From NCBI RefSeq assembly GCF_964030895.1, contig NZ_OZ034986.1, forward strand, positions 124,001 through 188,000: 64,000 nt of DNA. The letters are read 5' to 3'. The notes beneath the pieces were generated by a model. That model was not told the DNA's origin, searched no databases, and was given only the letters and a program-made list of their open reading frames with translations. The stretch comes from Spiroplasma endosymbiont of Nebria brevicollis (GTDB taxonomy: Bacteria > Bacillota_I > Bacilli_A > Mycoplasmatales > VBWQ01). The position numbers and the translations under genes were made by a program. Positions 1 to 9,565 of the stretch are shown here, one piece after another (position 1 is the stretch's first letter; every line of letters begins with the position of its first letter).

Positions 1-340
1 TAACCGGAAAACAAACTAAAACTGTAGTACCTGCAGATATTAAAGCTAAGTTAAATTCATTTAACTTTAACTCAGTAGGAAACCAAGCTGTTTTACCAGC
101 TTAATTACTTTAACTAGTAAATACTACCGTTGGTAAGGGCAAGTTTATCATCATTACCAACGTATCATATGATAAACTAGGGAAAATGATGTTAATAAGT
201 TTTCTTGAATTTTTATTAACTAACTATTTTTAAGTTCGTGTAATTTATTATTAATAGTGAATCTCTAAATTATACTAAACTGTAGATACAGTTGGTCAGT
301 TGACTTTTGGACGCGGGTTCAATTCCCGCCATCTCCACCA
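1..340 (+). ncRNA. ssrA: tmRNA (SsrA), 3' part; 5' end lies before the window
   Basis: Rescues stalled ribosomes by acting as tRNA-Ala and then as a short mRNA that adds a degradation tag. The 3' end has the tRNA-like half: T arm GCGGG-TTCAATT-CCCGC, then CATCTCC and ACCA. A reading frame open from the window edge to TAA at 102-104 is the tag, ending NSFNFNSVGNQAVLPA. Behind it is a pseudoknot: GTTGGTAA (129-136) pairs with TTACCAAC (154-161), and loop bases AGTTTATCAT (142-151) pair with ATGATAAACT (169-178). The distance from tag stop to 3' end is about 240 bases, as in other tmRNAs. The 5' acceptor strand and the resume codon are probably just outside or at the window edge. Confidence 0.9.
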
Positions 341-483
341 TTATATTAAAATGTACACGATAGTGCTTTTTTTTATGAAACAATTTAGTTTTTAGGACAT
401 TATTTATAATTATATTTCAAAACAAGTTGCAAATATAAATTAGTCTTGGTAATATTGAAAAGTCGTTAAACTTAATTGTATCT

Positions 484-559
484 GGAGCCGTGGCCAAGTG
501 GTTTAAGGCATAAGTCTGCAAAACTTTGATCGTCGGTTCGAATCCGATCGGCTCCTCCA
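484..559 (+). tRNA. trnC: tRNA-Cys (GCA)
   Basis: Full cloverleaf with encoded CCA. The acceptor stem is GGAGCCG/CGGCTCC, the anticodon loop CTGCAAA gives GCA, and the T loop is TTCGAAT. First gene of a nine-tRNA cluster on the same strand. Confidence 0.95.
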
Positions 560-663
560 AAAATTATTAATAATTTTTACAAATATACTTGTAAATATTA
601 CTTTTAATAAGTTATAATTGATTAGGTTTAAATGATTTATTTATAAACTTTGATAATTAAATT

Positions 664-740
664 GCGCCTGTAGATCAATTGGATAGATCGTTTGACTACG
701 GATCAAAAGGCTGTGGGTTCAAGTCCTGCCAGGCGCACCA
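664..740 (+). tRNA. trnR: tRNA-Arg (ACG)
   Basis: Cloverleaf with acceptor GCGCCTG/CAGGCGC, anticodon ACG within loop CTACGGA, and encoded CCA. One base separates it from the next tRNA. Confidence 0.95.
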
Positions 741-741
741 C

Positions 742-818
742 CGGGATGTGGCTCAGCTTGGTAGAGCGCTCGGTTTGGGACCGAGAGGTCGCAGGTTCAA
801 ATCCTGTCATCCCGACCA
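742..818 (+). tRNA. trnP: tRNA-Pro (TGG)
   Basis: Acceptor CGGGATG/CATCCCG, anticodon stem CTCGG/CCGAG with loop TTTGGGA giving TGG, and encoded CCA. Confidence 0.95.
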
Positions 819-841
819 TTATTTATTATCAAAATTTTAAT

Positions 842-917
842 GGGTCCTTAGCTCATTTGGTAGAGCGCCTGCCTTGCACGCAGGAGGTGGTCGGTTCGAT
901 CCCGATAGGATCCACCA
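842..917 (+). tRNA. trnA: tRNA-Ala (TGC)
   Basis: Acceptor GGGTCCT/AGGATCC with one G-U pair, anticodon loop TTGCACG giving TGC, and encoded CCA. Confidence 0.95.
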
Positions 918-940
918 TTTTATAAATTTAAACTTAAACT

Positions 941-1017
941 GGCGAGGTAGCTCAGTTGATTAGAGTGCTCGGTTCATACCCGAGAGGTCATGGGTTTGAG
1001 TCCCATCCCCGCTACCA
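941..1017 (+). tRNA. trnM: tRNA-Met (CAT), elongator
   Basis: Anticodon loop TTCATAC on stem CTCGG/CCGAG, as in Firmicute elongator tRNA-Met. The acceptor GGCGAGG/CCCCGCT carries an A-C mismatch at the fifth pair (945 against 1009) and a G-U at the first pair. Encoded CCA. Confidence 0.88.
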
Positions 1018-1027
1018 TTAATCACTT

Positions 1028-1104
1028 GGACCCTTAGCTTAGTTGGTTAAAGCTCCCGGCTCATAACCGGGTGACCATTGGTTCGAATCCGATAGGGTCC
1101 ACCA
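1028..1104 (+). tRNA. trnI: tRNA-Ile2 (CAT; lysidine-modified type)
   Basis: The anticodon reads CAT, but the body (acceptor GGACCCT/AGGGTCC, stem CCCGG/CCGGG, loop CTCATAA) matches Firmicute tRNA-Ile2. There the C is converted to lysidine by TilS so that it reads ATA. It is not the initiator: the first acceptor pair is a normal G-C. Confidence 0.8.
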
Positions 1105-1126
1105 TTAGTTTAAAAAGCTAATAACT

Positions 1127-1216
1127 GGAGGCTTGCCAGAGCTCGGTTTAATGGAACAGTCTTGAAAACTGTCAATGCGCAAGCATTCGAGGGTTCGAAT
1201 CCCTCAGCCTCCTCCA
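1127..1216 (+). tRNA. trnS: tRNA-Ser (TGA)
   Basis: Class II tRNA of 90 bases with a long variable arm. Acceptor GGAGGCT/AGCCTCC, anticodon loop CTTGAAA giving TGA, encoded CCA. Confidence 0.93.
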
Positions 1217-1242
1217 TTATATTAAAAACAAAATATTTACAT

Positions 1243-1317
1243 CGCGGAGTGGGGAAGTGGCATCCCGTCGGGCTCATAACCCGAAGACCATTGGTTCGAA
1301 TCCAATCTCCGCAACCA
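1243..1317 (+). tRNA. trnfM: initiator tRNA-fMet (CAT)
   Basis: The first acceptor position is an unpaired C opposite A (C1-A72), and the anticodon stem has three consecutive G-C pairs next to loop CTCATAA. Both are hallmarks of bacterial initiator tRNA. The formyl group is added by Fmt, encoded at 58228. Confidence 0.92.
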
Positions 1318-1321
1318 TATT

Positions 1322-1397
1322 GGTCTCGTGGTAAAGTGGTTAATACGCCTCCCTGTCACGGAGGAGATCGCGGGTTCGATCCCCGTCGAGACCGCCA
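1322..1397 (+). tRNA. trnD: tRNA-Asp (GTC)
   Basis: Acceptor GGTCTCG/CGAGACC, anticodon loop CTGTCAC giving GTC, encoded CCA. Last gene of the cluster. Confidence 0.95.
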
Positions 1398-1409
1398 TTA
1401 TTTTAAAAA

Positions 1410-1472
1410 TAAATTGAATTTAAAAAACTAATCAATAATAATATCATTGATTAGTTTTTTAAATTCAATTTA
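1410..1472 (+). terminator. 27-bp perfect inverted repeat ending the tRNA cluster
   Basis: Bases 1410-1436 pair perfectly with 1446-1472 around a 9-base loop. The run of T lies inside the stem, so the hairpin can act in both directions. Likely terminator for the tRNA operon. Confidence 0.8.
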
Positions 1473-1783
1473 TAGAGTTTTTATAACTGTAGTTTACTAA
1501 TGGCATCAGTTGGTGAGTTGGAGTGCAGTTTCATTTATTAGTGCTTACGCTTAGGGGTCAGCTTAGAATTAGATATTTAAAAACTTGACAAATATGGTTA
1601 ATAAAGAAAAAAATTTCTAGTAATACCATATGCTTATTAATCTTCATTTAACTGTTTTATTTGATTTAGATTAGACCCTACGACCAACAAAAACTTTATT
1701 CAAACCTTCTAAATCAACTATCAACTTATATTCAAAAAATATAATATAATTAATAGTAAATATAGATAGTAGGTGAAGTTATT
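1473..1783. other. 311-base gap with no gene; promoter for the next gene near its end
   Basis: No convincing reading frame. TATAAT at 1745-1750 and TAGGTGAAG at about 1770-1778 serve as -10 and ribosome binding site for the gene at 1784. A TTGACA at 1585-1590 has no -10 partner. Bases 1490-1570 are richer in G than their surroundings and could be structured, but I recognise no RNA family there. Confidence 0.5.
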
Positions 1784-2395
1784 ATGGACAAAATACCAAT
1801 AGTGGAACCATTAACCAAAAGTAATGTTCTTGGTCAAAAACAATTGACTAAATTAAAACATAGCCCCTTACCAACTAATTTAGATTTAAATTTAACAAGA
1901 GTTTATTTTACTAGTAGCAGGGACTGTTATTCACGTCTTTTAATTTTAGTTGCTCATGTTTTTTGAATTGGTTTAATATTTTTTAATGGAATTGCCTTGG
2001 GACAATTAGTTGCTAATTTACCAGGTGTTCCTTCAATTCCTTGAATTCAAAAGGCTGTTTTACAAGTTGTCACTATGATTGTTACTGTTCTATTTGCTTT
2101 CATGATTTTGCTTATGATTTTACCAATATTCTTAGCAAAAACGATTAAAGGAATTACTTTAACCTGTGTTGTTTATTTAGCATTTGGTACCATTATTAAT
2201 TTAATGATTATGGTTGTAAGTTTTTTTATGTTTTTTGATAGTGATAGTCCTTATCGACTTAGTATTATGGTCCTAACAATAAGTGGAATGGGTCTTTGAT
2301 GAGTTGTTGTTGTTAATTGATGATTTAGTGCTAAGAAAAGAAAAAAGCGTTTAATACGAAGTATTATTAAGATGTATGATTTGGGATATAAATAA
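1784..2395 (+). CDS. membrane protein of unknown function (203 aa), first gene of the RavA/ViaA-like locus
   Basis: Not recognised as a named family. About 45 polar N-terminal residues are followed by four hydrophobic helices and a basic cytoplasmic tail (KKRKKR). Start ATG has a GGTGAAG ribosome binding site. Six TGA codons are read as Trp. It lies 16 bases before the next gene and leads a same-strand run that includes a MoxR ATPase and a VWA protein, so it may be a membrane partner of that chaperone pair; this is inference from position only. Confidence 0.8.
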
Positions 2396-2411
2396 GGTGA
2401 GGTGATAGTTA

Positions 2412-4079
2412 ATGAAACGTTCTAGAAAAAGGCAAGATGAAGATATCTGAGAAGAAATGAACAATTTAACTAAAAATGTAACAGGTAGTAAAGCATCTTA
2501 TTTGCCAATTAGAACACATTGATTTATTGGTATTATTGCTACTATTTGTACTTTAATTGTATTAGGGAGTACTTTTTTGATTAGCCTTGCTATGCAAAGT
2601 GCTTTTAATATGGGTGAATTTAATTTTAAATTACCAGAAGAATCAATTGTGGTTGATATGAATAAACTTGATATGCATACTAGTGATAAGAGTTTACGTG
2701 TCCCTTATTTTGAAGAAGAAACTATTGAGCAAGTTTTAAAATTAGTAACTGATGATTCGTGATTAAAAAATTTTTTACCTGCTTCTGAAAATAAGTATGA
2801 TTTTACTTTTTATCGTCAAGATGGTACTGAAGGGATTGATAGTAGTTTAGTGCAAACTGATGGTTTTGTGCATTGTAACTTAAAGATAAAATTAAAAAAT
2901 TTACCAATTGAATTTGAGTTACCAGTTATTTCACAAATTACCAATACTGCTAAGTTTTATGAGAAGTTTATGATGTTTAATCAATATGAAGGACATTATA
3001 GTAGACACATATCAGGTACTATTCCAAATCCTGGTGGTCCTTGACCACCTAATTTACAAGAAAAAAGATATCAAGGTTATTTACCTAGTAGTATGTATTT
3101 TACTAATAATGTTACTAATTTTGAAGTTTATCAGAGTATTGAAGAGTCAATAACTAAGTTTACTGCCGATTATGCAGAAGAATTTGCCCCTAACACTCAT
3201 CTTTTTCCAATTTTATCAACAATTCCTTTAGGGGATATTGATATAAATGATCCAGCATCATTTCCCCCATATTTCCAAATGATTAATACTCCGAATTTAT
3301 GTTACATTGATATTGATAAACCTGGTACCCTTAATAAATATGTTAACTTACAAAATCTTCCTCGAATTGACCAACAAAATCCACGTCCTTTTTATATTAG
3401 CTATGTTTCTAACCCTGATGTGATTAATGATTTAATTGATTTACGACTAACAACTTCAGACGAGTTATTAATTAATTATTTCACCCATAATCCTATTGAT
3501 TATATGCCTTTTAGTAATGTGCAAAAAGGAGAAGATGTCAATGATATTGAAATTCCATATACACCTTCACATACATTATATTCAAATTATATTGGGGCCC
3601 GTGGCAATGAATATAACGAACTAGTACATTATTTTGCTAATAGTAATTCAATAACTAATAATGTTGAAACTATTAGAGCTACTGATTATGCTAATATTGA
3701 TGCGTTAACAACATTTTTAGAAACTGAGTATTGACAAAGTATGTTTGATTGATTAATAGGACACAAACCTTATTTTCGTTTAGTTTATCCTGTTCTTGCT
3801 GATTTTGGTGAACGTAATTGACAAACAGTTATTGGTCGTGGTGTTGATTCATTTAAACAATATTTTATTGATGTTTTAAATGTTACTGATCTGACATTAA
3901 CCACTTTTACTTTTTTAGATAGTAATCATAATCCTCTTACTTTATTACCAACTAATTTAATAAACCCTGATGAAATTACAAATTTCCGTTTTGATGTTGG
4001 CCAAGATCTTGTAAGCAATCCTAATTTTGCTCCCGCCCCACATAGTTTTAGTTTTTTCTTTAATATTAACTGAACTTAG
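2412..4079 (+). CDS. single-pass protein with large outer domain, unknown function (555 aa)
   Basis: The N-terminal 30-odd residues are charged (MKRSRKRQDED...), followed by one transmembrane helix at about residues 37-60. The remaining ~490 residues are polar and rich in Asn, Asp, Tyr and Phe, so they should lie outside the cell. No cysteine lipobox and no known domain seen. Ribosome binding site GAGGTGA. Because it shares the run with RavA/ViaA-like genes, it is a candidate substrate or surface partner of that pair. Unusual among bacterial RavA/ViaA neighbours, as far as I know. Confidence 0.8.
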
Positions 4080-4173
4080 TAGAATATGTACTAATCTAAA
4101 AGTTTATATTCTTAATTCTTATTGTCAAAATAAGTTATAATATAGTTATTAAGGGATAAGGAGTGAAAAAATT

Positions 4174-4794
4174 ATGATTAATGAAAAAGATAGTTTAAAA
4201 AATACTCCATTGGCAGATGTTGATAATAATATTTTAAGTTCTAATCAAAATAATAATTCATTTAAAGATATTGAAGAACAAAGGTTTACAACTTATAATC
4301 CTTTGTTAAGCAGTAGTATTAAATTTAAAAGAATGTATTGAAGTTCAACGTTAGAAATTATAGCTCGTTGTTTACTATTATTAGTTTCATGTTTCCATTT
4401 AGTTTTGTCCTACTTTTTAGCCAATAATATTATAAATCAAATTTTAGCCTCTAGTGGTAGTAGCATAAAACCTGATTATATTATTTATATTTTTTTAGTT
4501 ATTACTTTAGGATTTAATTTTTTATTTTATTTACCATTGGCTATTGGTCGTTCTGCAAATTCTATGTTTGCATGATCAATTGTTTATATTGTTTTAGCAA
4601 TTGCTTATTTCATTGTTTTAGAATTAATGTGTACACTATTGTTAGTGATTGATGGTTTAGTTAAAAAATCAGTATCAGCAGAAGTACCACTCTTTATGGT
4701 TATTGTGTTATTAATTACTGTTATATGATTAGTAGCATCTTGTATTTTAATTGTCAAAAGTGATGATGTTCGTCGAGAACTAAGTGTGGAATAA
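4174..4794 (+). CDS. four-helix membrane protein, unknown function (206 aa)
   Basis: A hydrophilic N-terminal region (~55 residues, Asn-rich) precedes four hydrophobic segments ending at LVASCILIVK; the tail is short and charged. Start ATG follows AAGGAG. Ends 18 bases before the MoxR ATPase gene, so co-transcription is likely. No family recognised. Confidence 0.8.
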
Positions 4795-4812
4795 TGGAAA
4801 GGGGAATTTTAA

Positions 4813-6351
4813 ATGAGCACTAATAATGAACTTTCCAACCGAATTGAACAATTAATTAAAGTAATTAGTGCTGGTGTTTATGAAAAAGAAACAGTTTTTA
4901 AACTAGCAGTATTAGCATTGCTTTCAGGTGAATCAATATTTTTATTAGGACTACCAGGAATTGCTAAATCATTAATTTCACGAAGAATTAAATATGCGTT
5001 CCATAATGGTCGTAATTTTGAATATTTAATGAACCGTTTCTCAACTCCTGAAGAAATTTTTGGTCCTATTTCCATTAAAGACTTATTAAAAGGCCACTAT
5101 GTACGAATTATTGATCAGTATTTACCTGCTGTTGATATTGCTTTTTTAGATGAAATTTGAAAGGCTGGTCCGTCGATTCAAAATACATTATTAACAATTA
5201 TTAATGAAAAAATTTTTCGTAATGGTGGTGTTGACGTTAAAGTACCATTAAAATTATTAATTTCGGCCTCTAATGAATTACCAGAAAGTGGTAAAGGATT
5301 AGAAGCGTTGTTTGACCGCTTTATTATTAGAATGATTGTTCATGGCTTAACTAATGAAGAAAATTTTAATGATATGTTAGGTAGCGTTACTAGTTTAGAA
5401 GTAGATGTTCCTGTAAAATTACAAATTAAAACTCCTGAATATGTTAAATGATTAAAGGAACTTGAAACAACAGTTACTTTGAGTAAAGACACTTTAAACT
5501 TTATTTCTCGCTTCCGTGTGCGTCTTACAGAAGCAACAGATGGTAAAGCTTATATTTCTGATCGAAGATGAAAAAAAATTGCCAAATTAATAAAAGCATC
5601 AGCTTATTATAATGGTCGTCAAACTACCGATAAACCTGACCTACTAGTTATTCCTTATTGTATTTGAGATGACGAAGAGCAAGAACAAAGTTATACTAAG
5701 TTATTTAATGAAGCATATACACAGGAACTAACTTATACTTTACGTAAAAAACAAGAGGAGTTAGAAAGTGAACTTGAAACATTAGGTAACAATTCGGAAA
5801 ATATTAAAGATAGTCAAATTCAACCCTCATTGTATAGGAATCCATTTGGAGGTGCTATTAAAGGGAATTACTATCGTTTACTATGACATACTGATGAGTT
5901 TCCAATTTGTTTTATTAATCAAAAAGAATATCAAAATCTAGCGCGTCGTAATAAAAAACCACATACTATTACTTTATTTTACGGTAAGAGTTTAAGTAAA
6001 TTAGACGGCAATAGTAAAATGGAAGTGCAATTAAAAGCACCTAATGAAATAGTTAGTATTAAAAATCATACTACTATTCAAGTAGAATTAAATGATGCTG
6101 ACGGTAAATCACAAATTGGTAATATTAATAGTCAAATGACGGAATTAAAAATTCAACTTGCCAGTTTAAAACAACAATTCCAAAATGAACAGCAACGTTT
6201 GAATACAATTTCATCAATTTTTTTTGATGAACAATTTAAAGTTTTATTAGAAACTGCATTTTTTGAACAATTACCACCCGTTCCTGAATCGACAATTGTC
6301 AATGATGATGCTATTATAATTCCCCAACCTGATAATCTTCAAAATCAATAA
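4813..6351 (+). CDS. ravA: RavA-like MoxR-family AAA+ ATPase (512 aa)
   Basis: MoxR AAA+ ATPases remodel protein complexes together with VWA-domain partners. Walker A is GLPGIAKS (residues 46-53); Walker B is AFLDEIWKA (D113, E114), followed by the typical NTLLTIINEKIF helix. The WKAGP pattern after Walker B is that of RavA rather than other MoxR members. The C-terminal part (residues ~330-512) contains a beta-rich stretch and a coiled coil, in the place of RavA's LARA domain. Length is close to E. coli RavA (498). The next gene, 14 bases on, is its expected ViaA-like partner. In E. coli this pair modulates respiratory complexes, which Spiroplasma lacks, so its client here must differ. Confidence 0.85.
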
Positions 6352-6365
6352 GGCGGTGATTTTAT

Positions 6366-7850
6366 ATGGAACAATTAATTGAAACGCAAGTTTCTAAAAA
6401 AATGGTATCCAAATTAAATAGTTTAGCTTTATCAGAAACTAATTTAAGTAATTTCAATTGATTTAAAAAACATTTTTCGTGATTAGCCAAAGAATTTGAT
6501 GACCAAATTAGTAATTTTTATTTAAATGAAGTATTATCAGCAACAAAAAATGTTCCTATTAGCCCTGTTATTAAACAAGAAATCCGTTTATTTTTTTGAG
6601 TTAAAGTTAATGCTTTAACACGATTAAAAAATAATTGAGAAGAAATATTTGTTAAAGCTAAAAATGTTAACTCTAGTATCATTAATTATTTTCATTATTA
6701 TCAAGATAAATTTCAAGACCGTAAAACTAATGGAAATTTAGTCTTTAATGATTTTACTATGCGTTGGGAAAGTTTAATTATTGAACGTATAATTAATTAT
6801 AAGTTGTTTGAAACCACGCAAATGCGACAAAAATATTTAACGATGTGAGGAAATAATATTAAAATTATTAATGAAACACGTAATCTAATTGGTTTTGCTT
6901 GAAACTTTTTTGGTCGATTTTGAGAAGGCAATGTAAATGATTTTAAAAAAATTAATTTAAATACTTTAATTCAATATGGCGAAATTCTAAAACAAAATCC
7001 TGCTATTATTGAAATAGCTCGTATGCTAGGTCGCTGAAAAGGAACCTCTAGTTTAATTGAAAAACAAGTTCATGAAAAAATTAAAATTGAGTATGAAATG
7101 AAACCATTAGGTAAATGACCAGAAGAAGTAGTGGGAATTACTGAAGGAAAAGATTTAGAACATTTATTACCTTTGGAGTTAGTTAATTTAGCTATTCCGG
7201 AATTAAATGCTATTTTTTATAAAAAATTTACTGAAGAAAAATTGTCAATTACCGAATTTGAATCAATGGATTTAGTGGCAACAGAACATATTGTTGAAGA
7301 AATAGTAGAAGTATCGCTTCCTGAAAGCCAAGGATCATTTATTTTATGTATTGATACATCAAAATCCATGGCCAATAGTCCAGAAATTATAGCTAAGTCA
7401 ATTGCTTTAGCTATTACTAAAATTGCTTTATTAGATAAAAGACCATGTTATATGATTAATTTTTCTGGAATATTTGAAACTTATGATTTATCAAGTGTGG
7501 CATCATCAATTCCTAATTTAATTCACTTTTTAGGTCATAGTTTTAAAGGTCATACTAATATTAATCCTGCTTTTAGTCATGCTTTAACAGTTATGCAGAG
7601 CAAAGAATACCATAATGCTGATTTATTATTAATATCTGATTTTTTAAGTGCTAATATTAGTAATAATAATCTTAATATAATGCAAAGTTTAAAAGGTAAA
7701 GGCAATCGCTTTCACGCTATTAATATTGCTTCGTCAATGTTAAATAATAATTGAAAAAAATATTTTACTAACTATTGATATTATGATCCCCGAGACCCTT
7801 TTGCTGCGCGAAAAATTGCCTTAAATTTATCGCAAAATAAATCAAGATAA
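6366..7850 (+). CDS. viaA: ViaA-like VWA-domain protein (494 aa)
   Basis: The helical N-terminal ~320 residues are followed by a von Willebrand A domain. The metal-ion-dependent adhesion site is intact: DTSKS (residues 330-334), a Thr in the HTNINPAF segment, and Asp in LLLISDF. The end (YYDPRDPFAARKIA) resembles ViaA. The partner ATPase lies directly upstream with GGCGGTGAT as ribosome binding site between them. The pair is expected to form a cytoplasmic chaperone-like complex at the membrane. Confidence 0.8.
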
Positions 7851-8055
7851 AAAATAATCTGGTAGATTAAATAAAAGTTTTTCTTGTTCGTACCTTAACA
7901 AAGGTAGATTCCTGAGCTAAAAATGAGAAGAAAAAATAACTTTAATTTTAAAAAATGAAAGTTATAATAAATTTCATTATAGGAGAAATATATTAGTAAT
8001 TTTTATTTATTAATGGTAAAATGTTAGTAAATAAAAATTTTTTGAAAGTTATATT

Positions 8056-8685
8056 ATGAAAACATTTGGTTCAATTTTAAGCAAAGTATTAATAATTATT
8101 GCGACATTGGTAGTAACTATTAGTTTAGCTATTTTTCCTTTATTCAGTTGAGGCTTATCTTTGAAAAATAATATTGCCGTTATTATTACTTTACTAGTTA
8201 ATCAAAATCCATTAACTAGTGACTTGTATAAACAATTAATGGAAAGTAGTAATAGTATTACTGCTTACTTAGCAGGTGGGTTAATATTATTTAATTTAAC
8301 ATATTTAGTATTTCTAGTATTTGTTAAAAAACCGTTTATTAAAGCTTTAATCGCAATATATATGTTTTTAATGACATTAGTGTTAGTAGGTTTTCTTTTA
8401 ATTATTTATAATGTATTTAATTTAACATATTTTCAAACAATTCCATTTAATAATTTATGAACCATTCCTCTTGCTTGCTTAGGTTTAAGTTTTTTAACTA
8501 TTTTTTGATATGGGTTACGAAATTTATGAGTTAATCCAAGGACATTAGTAAATAATCAGTCATTAACAAATTTTTCAGAAAACAATGAAGAACAAGTTAG
8601 TTATGAAGATTTACAAAATCAACTTAAACAATTCAAATCTCAATTAAAAGAAGTAAGGAAAGTTAAGCGATGAAAAAACAAATAA
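8056..8685 (+). CDS. membrane protein with C-terminal coiled coil, unknown function (209 aa)
   Basis: Four hydrophobic helices (from residue ~8 to ~160), then a cytoplasmic tail with heptad-like YEDLQNQLKQFKSQLKEVRK. No strong Shine-Dalgarno; the ATG follows an AT-rich inverted repeat at about 8000-8040. It lies 205 bases after the ViaA-like gene, so it may be transcribed separately although on the same strand. No family recognised. Confidence 0.75.
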
Positions 8686-8791
8686 GATTTTTGTCTCTGT
8701 TTATGTGATAAAATTTTATTTGTACATAATAGTATAAAAGCCTTGTATATTTTATAAATTAATTAAATCATAAAACGATTGGAAGTATTTT

Positions 8792-9021
8792 ATGTCTAAA
8801 TATTTTACCTTGGCAAGCATTAATCCATTGCAAGATACCATTGTTTACAATAATGCTATTAAACGTTCTGTAGATGCAGGAGTCATTTCTATAATTCCTG
8901 ATTATTCAAAATTGCCGAAGGTAAAATTTCCAAAGATATTGATGAAATAAAAGAAAAGATGAATTCACAAAAAATATTTAAAGATTTAATTTATCTAAGC
9001 ACAAAATGAATTCAAGTTTAA
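8792..9021 (+). pseudogene. small frameshifted gene, origin unknown
   Basis: Opens with ATG as MSKYFTLASINPLQ... and stops early, but the sense continues one frame over after about 8910 (KIAEGKISKDIDEIKEKMN... to a TAA at 9021). Restoring one base gives a single protein of about 76 residues. The shift falls in an A-rich run, typical of decay. I do not recognise the family. Confidence 0.5.
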
Positions 9022-9035
9022 AGGAGAAACTAAAT

Positions 9036-9187
9036 ATGGCAAAACATAAAAAAATGATCATCAAATTTCTTTATCACAAAAAACAACTAAAACTTTTGAT
9101 TTAGACCAATTGTTTGAACATGGTACAGAAGTTAATAAGAATAATCGTTTTATTCAAGAATTAGCAAAAAGATTATTTATCAACTAA
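9036..9187 (+). pseudogene. small frameshifted gene directly after the previous one
   Basis: A good ribosome binding site (AAGGAGAAA) precedes ATG at 9036, yet the frame breaks after MAKHKK at a run of seven A. The second part reads HQISLSQKTTKTFDLDQL... to TAA at 9185-9187. One indel restores about 50 residues. Together with the preceding remnant it looks like a decayed two-gene unit. Its 3' end doubles as a terminator stem. Confidence 0.5.
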
Positions 9188-9200
9188 TCTTTTTGCTAAT
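9160..9200 (+). terminator. 16-bp hairpin terminator
   Basis: 9160-9175 (ATTAGCAAAAAGATTA) pairs perfectly with 9185-9200 around a 9-base loop; the T run lies in the right arm. It overlaps the last codons of the decayed gene before it. Confidence 0.75.
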
Positions 9201-9345
9201 ATAACTATTTAATTATCAACATTAGTATTTTTTAAAACTCCTGAATTGTAAATATCTAAGAAACGTTTTTTTAAAATAATTGAAATTTATCCACTAACCC
9301 CTTGTTATTTATTGGTTTTATATGCTATTATTGTATAGGTATAAT

Positions 9346-9420
9346 GGCTCGGTAGCTCAGGGGTAGAGCATTCGCCTGAAGAGCGAAGTGTCAGTGGTTC
9401 AAATCCGCTTCGGGCCACCA
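9346..9420 (+). tRNA. trnF: tRNA-Phe (GAA)
   Basis: Acceptor GGCTCGG/TCGGGCC with U-G and G-U pairs, anticodon stem TTCGC/GCGAA with loop CTGAAGA giving GAA, T loop TTCAAAT, encoded CCA. Solitary tRNA gene. Confidence 0.94.
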
Positions 9421-9431
9421 TTAAAAAACAA

Positions 9432-9460
9432 ATTAAGTAGGCAATATGCCTTTTTTTAAT
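9432..9460 (+). terminator. terminator after tRNA-Phe
   Basis: AGGCA-ATA-TGCCT hairpin followed by seven T, with outer ATTAA/TTAAT pairing. Confidence 0.8.
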
Positions 9461-9565
9461 ATTTTTTTGCACAACTAGGTTTAAATTAAAATTTTAGGTA
9501 TAATAACATTAATAAATAAAAAAGCTTTAATGATTGATTATTTAATTCAAGAGAGAAGGATATTA

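Noticed and set aside
1-104. C-terminal end of an unknown protein gene
   Set aside because: The downstream pseudoknot and the tRNA-like 3' end at the right distance show it is the tmRNA tag.
692-1431. Open frames across the tRNA cluster
   Set aside because: They run through cloverleaf sequences and contain only tRNA-derived codons.
1490-1570. Possible SRP RNA or RNase P RNA in the gap after the tRNA cluster
   Set aside because: None of the conserved core sequences of either RNA is present.
1585-1590. TTGACA as a promoter
   Set aside because: No -10 hexamer at 16-18 bases and no gene close behind.
9530-9565. Upstream in-frame ATG of nagA
   Set aside because: AGAAGGA stands at the right distance from 9566, and the 396-residue product has the family length.
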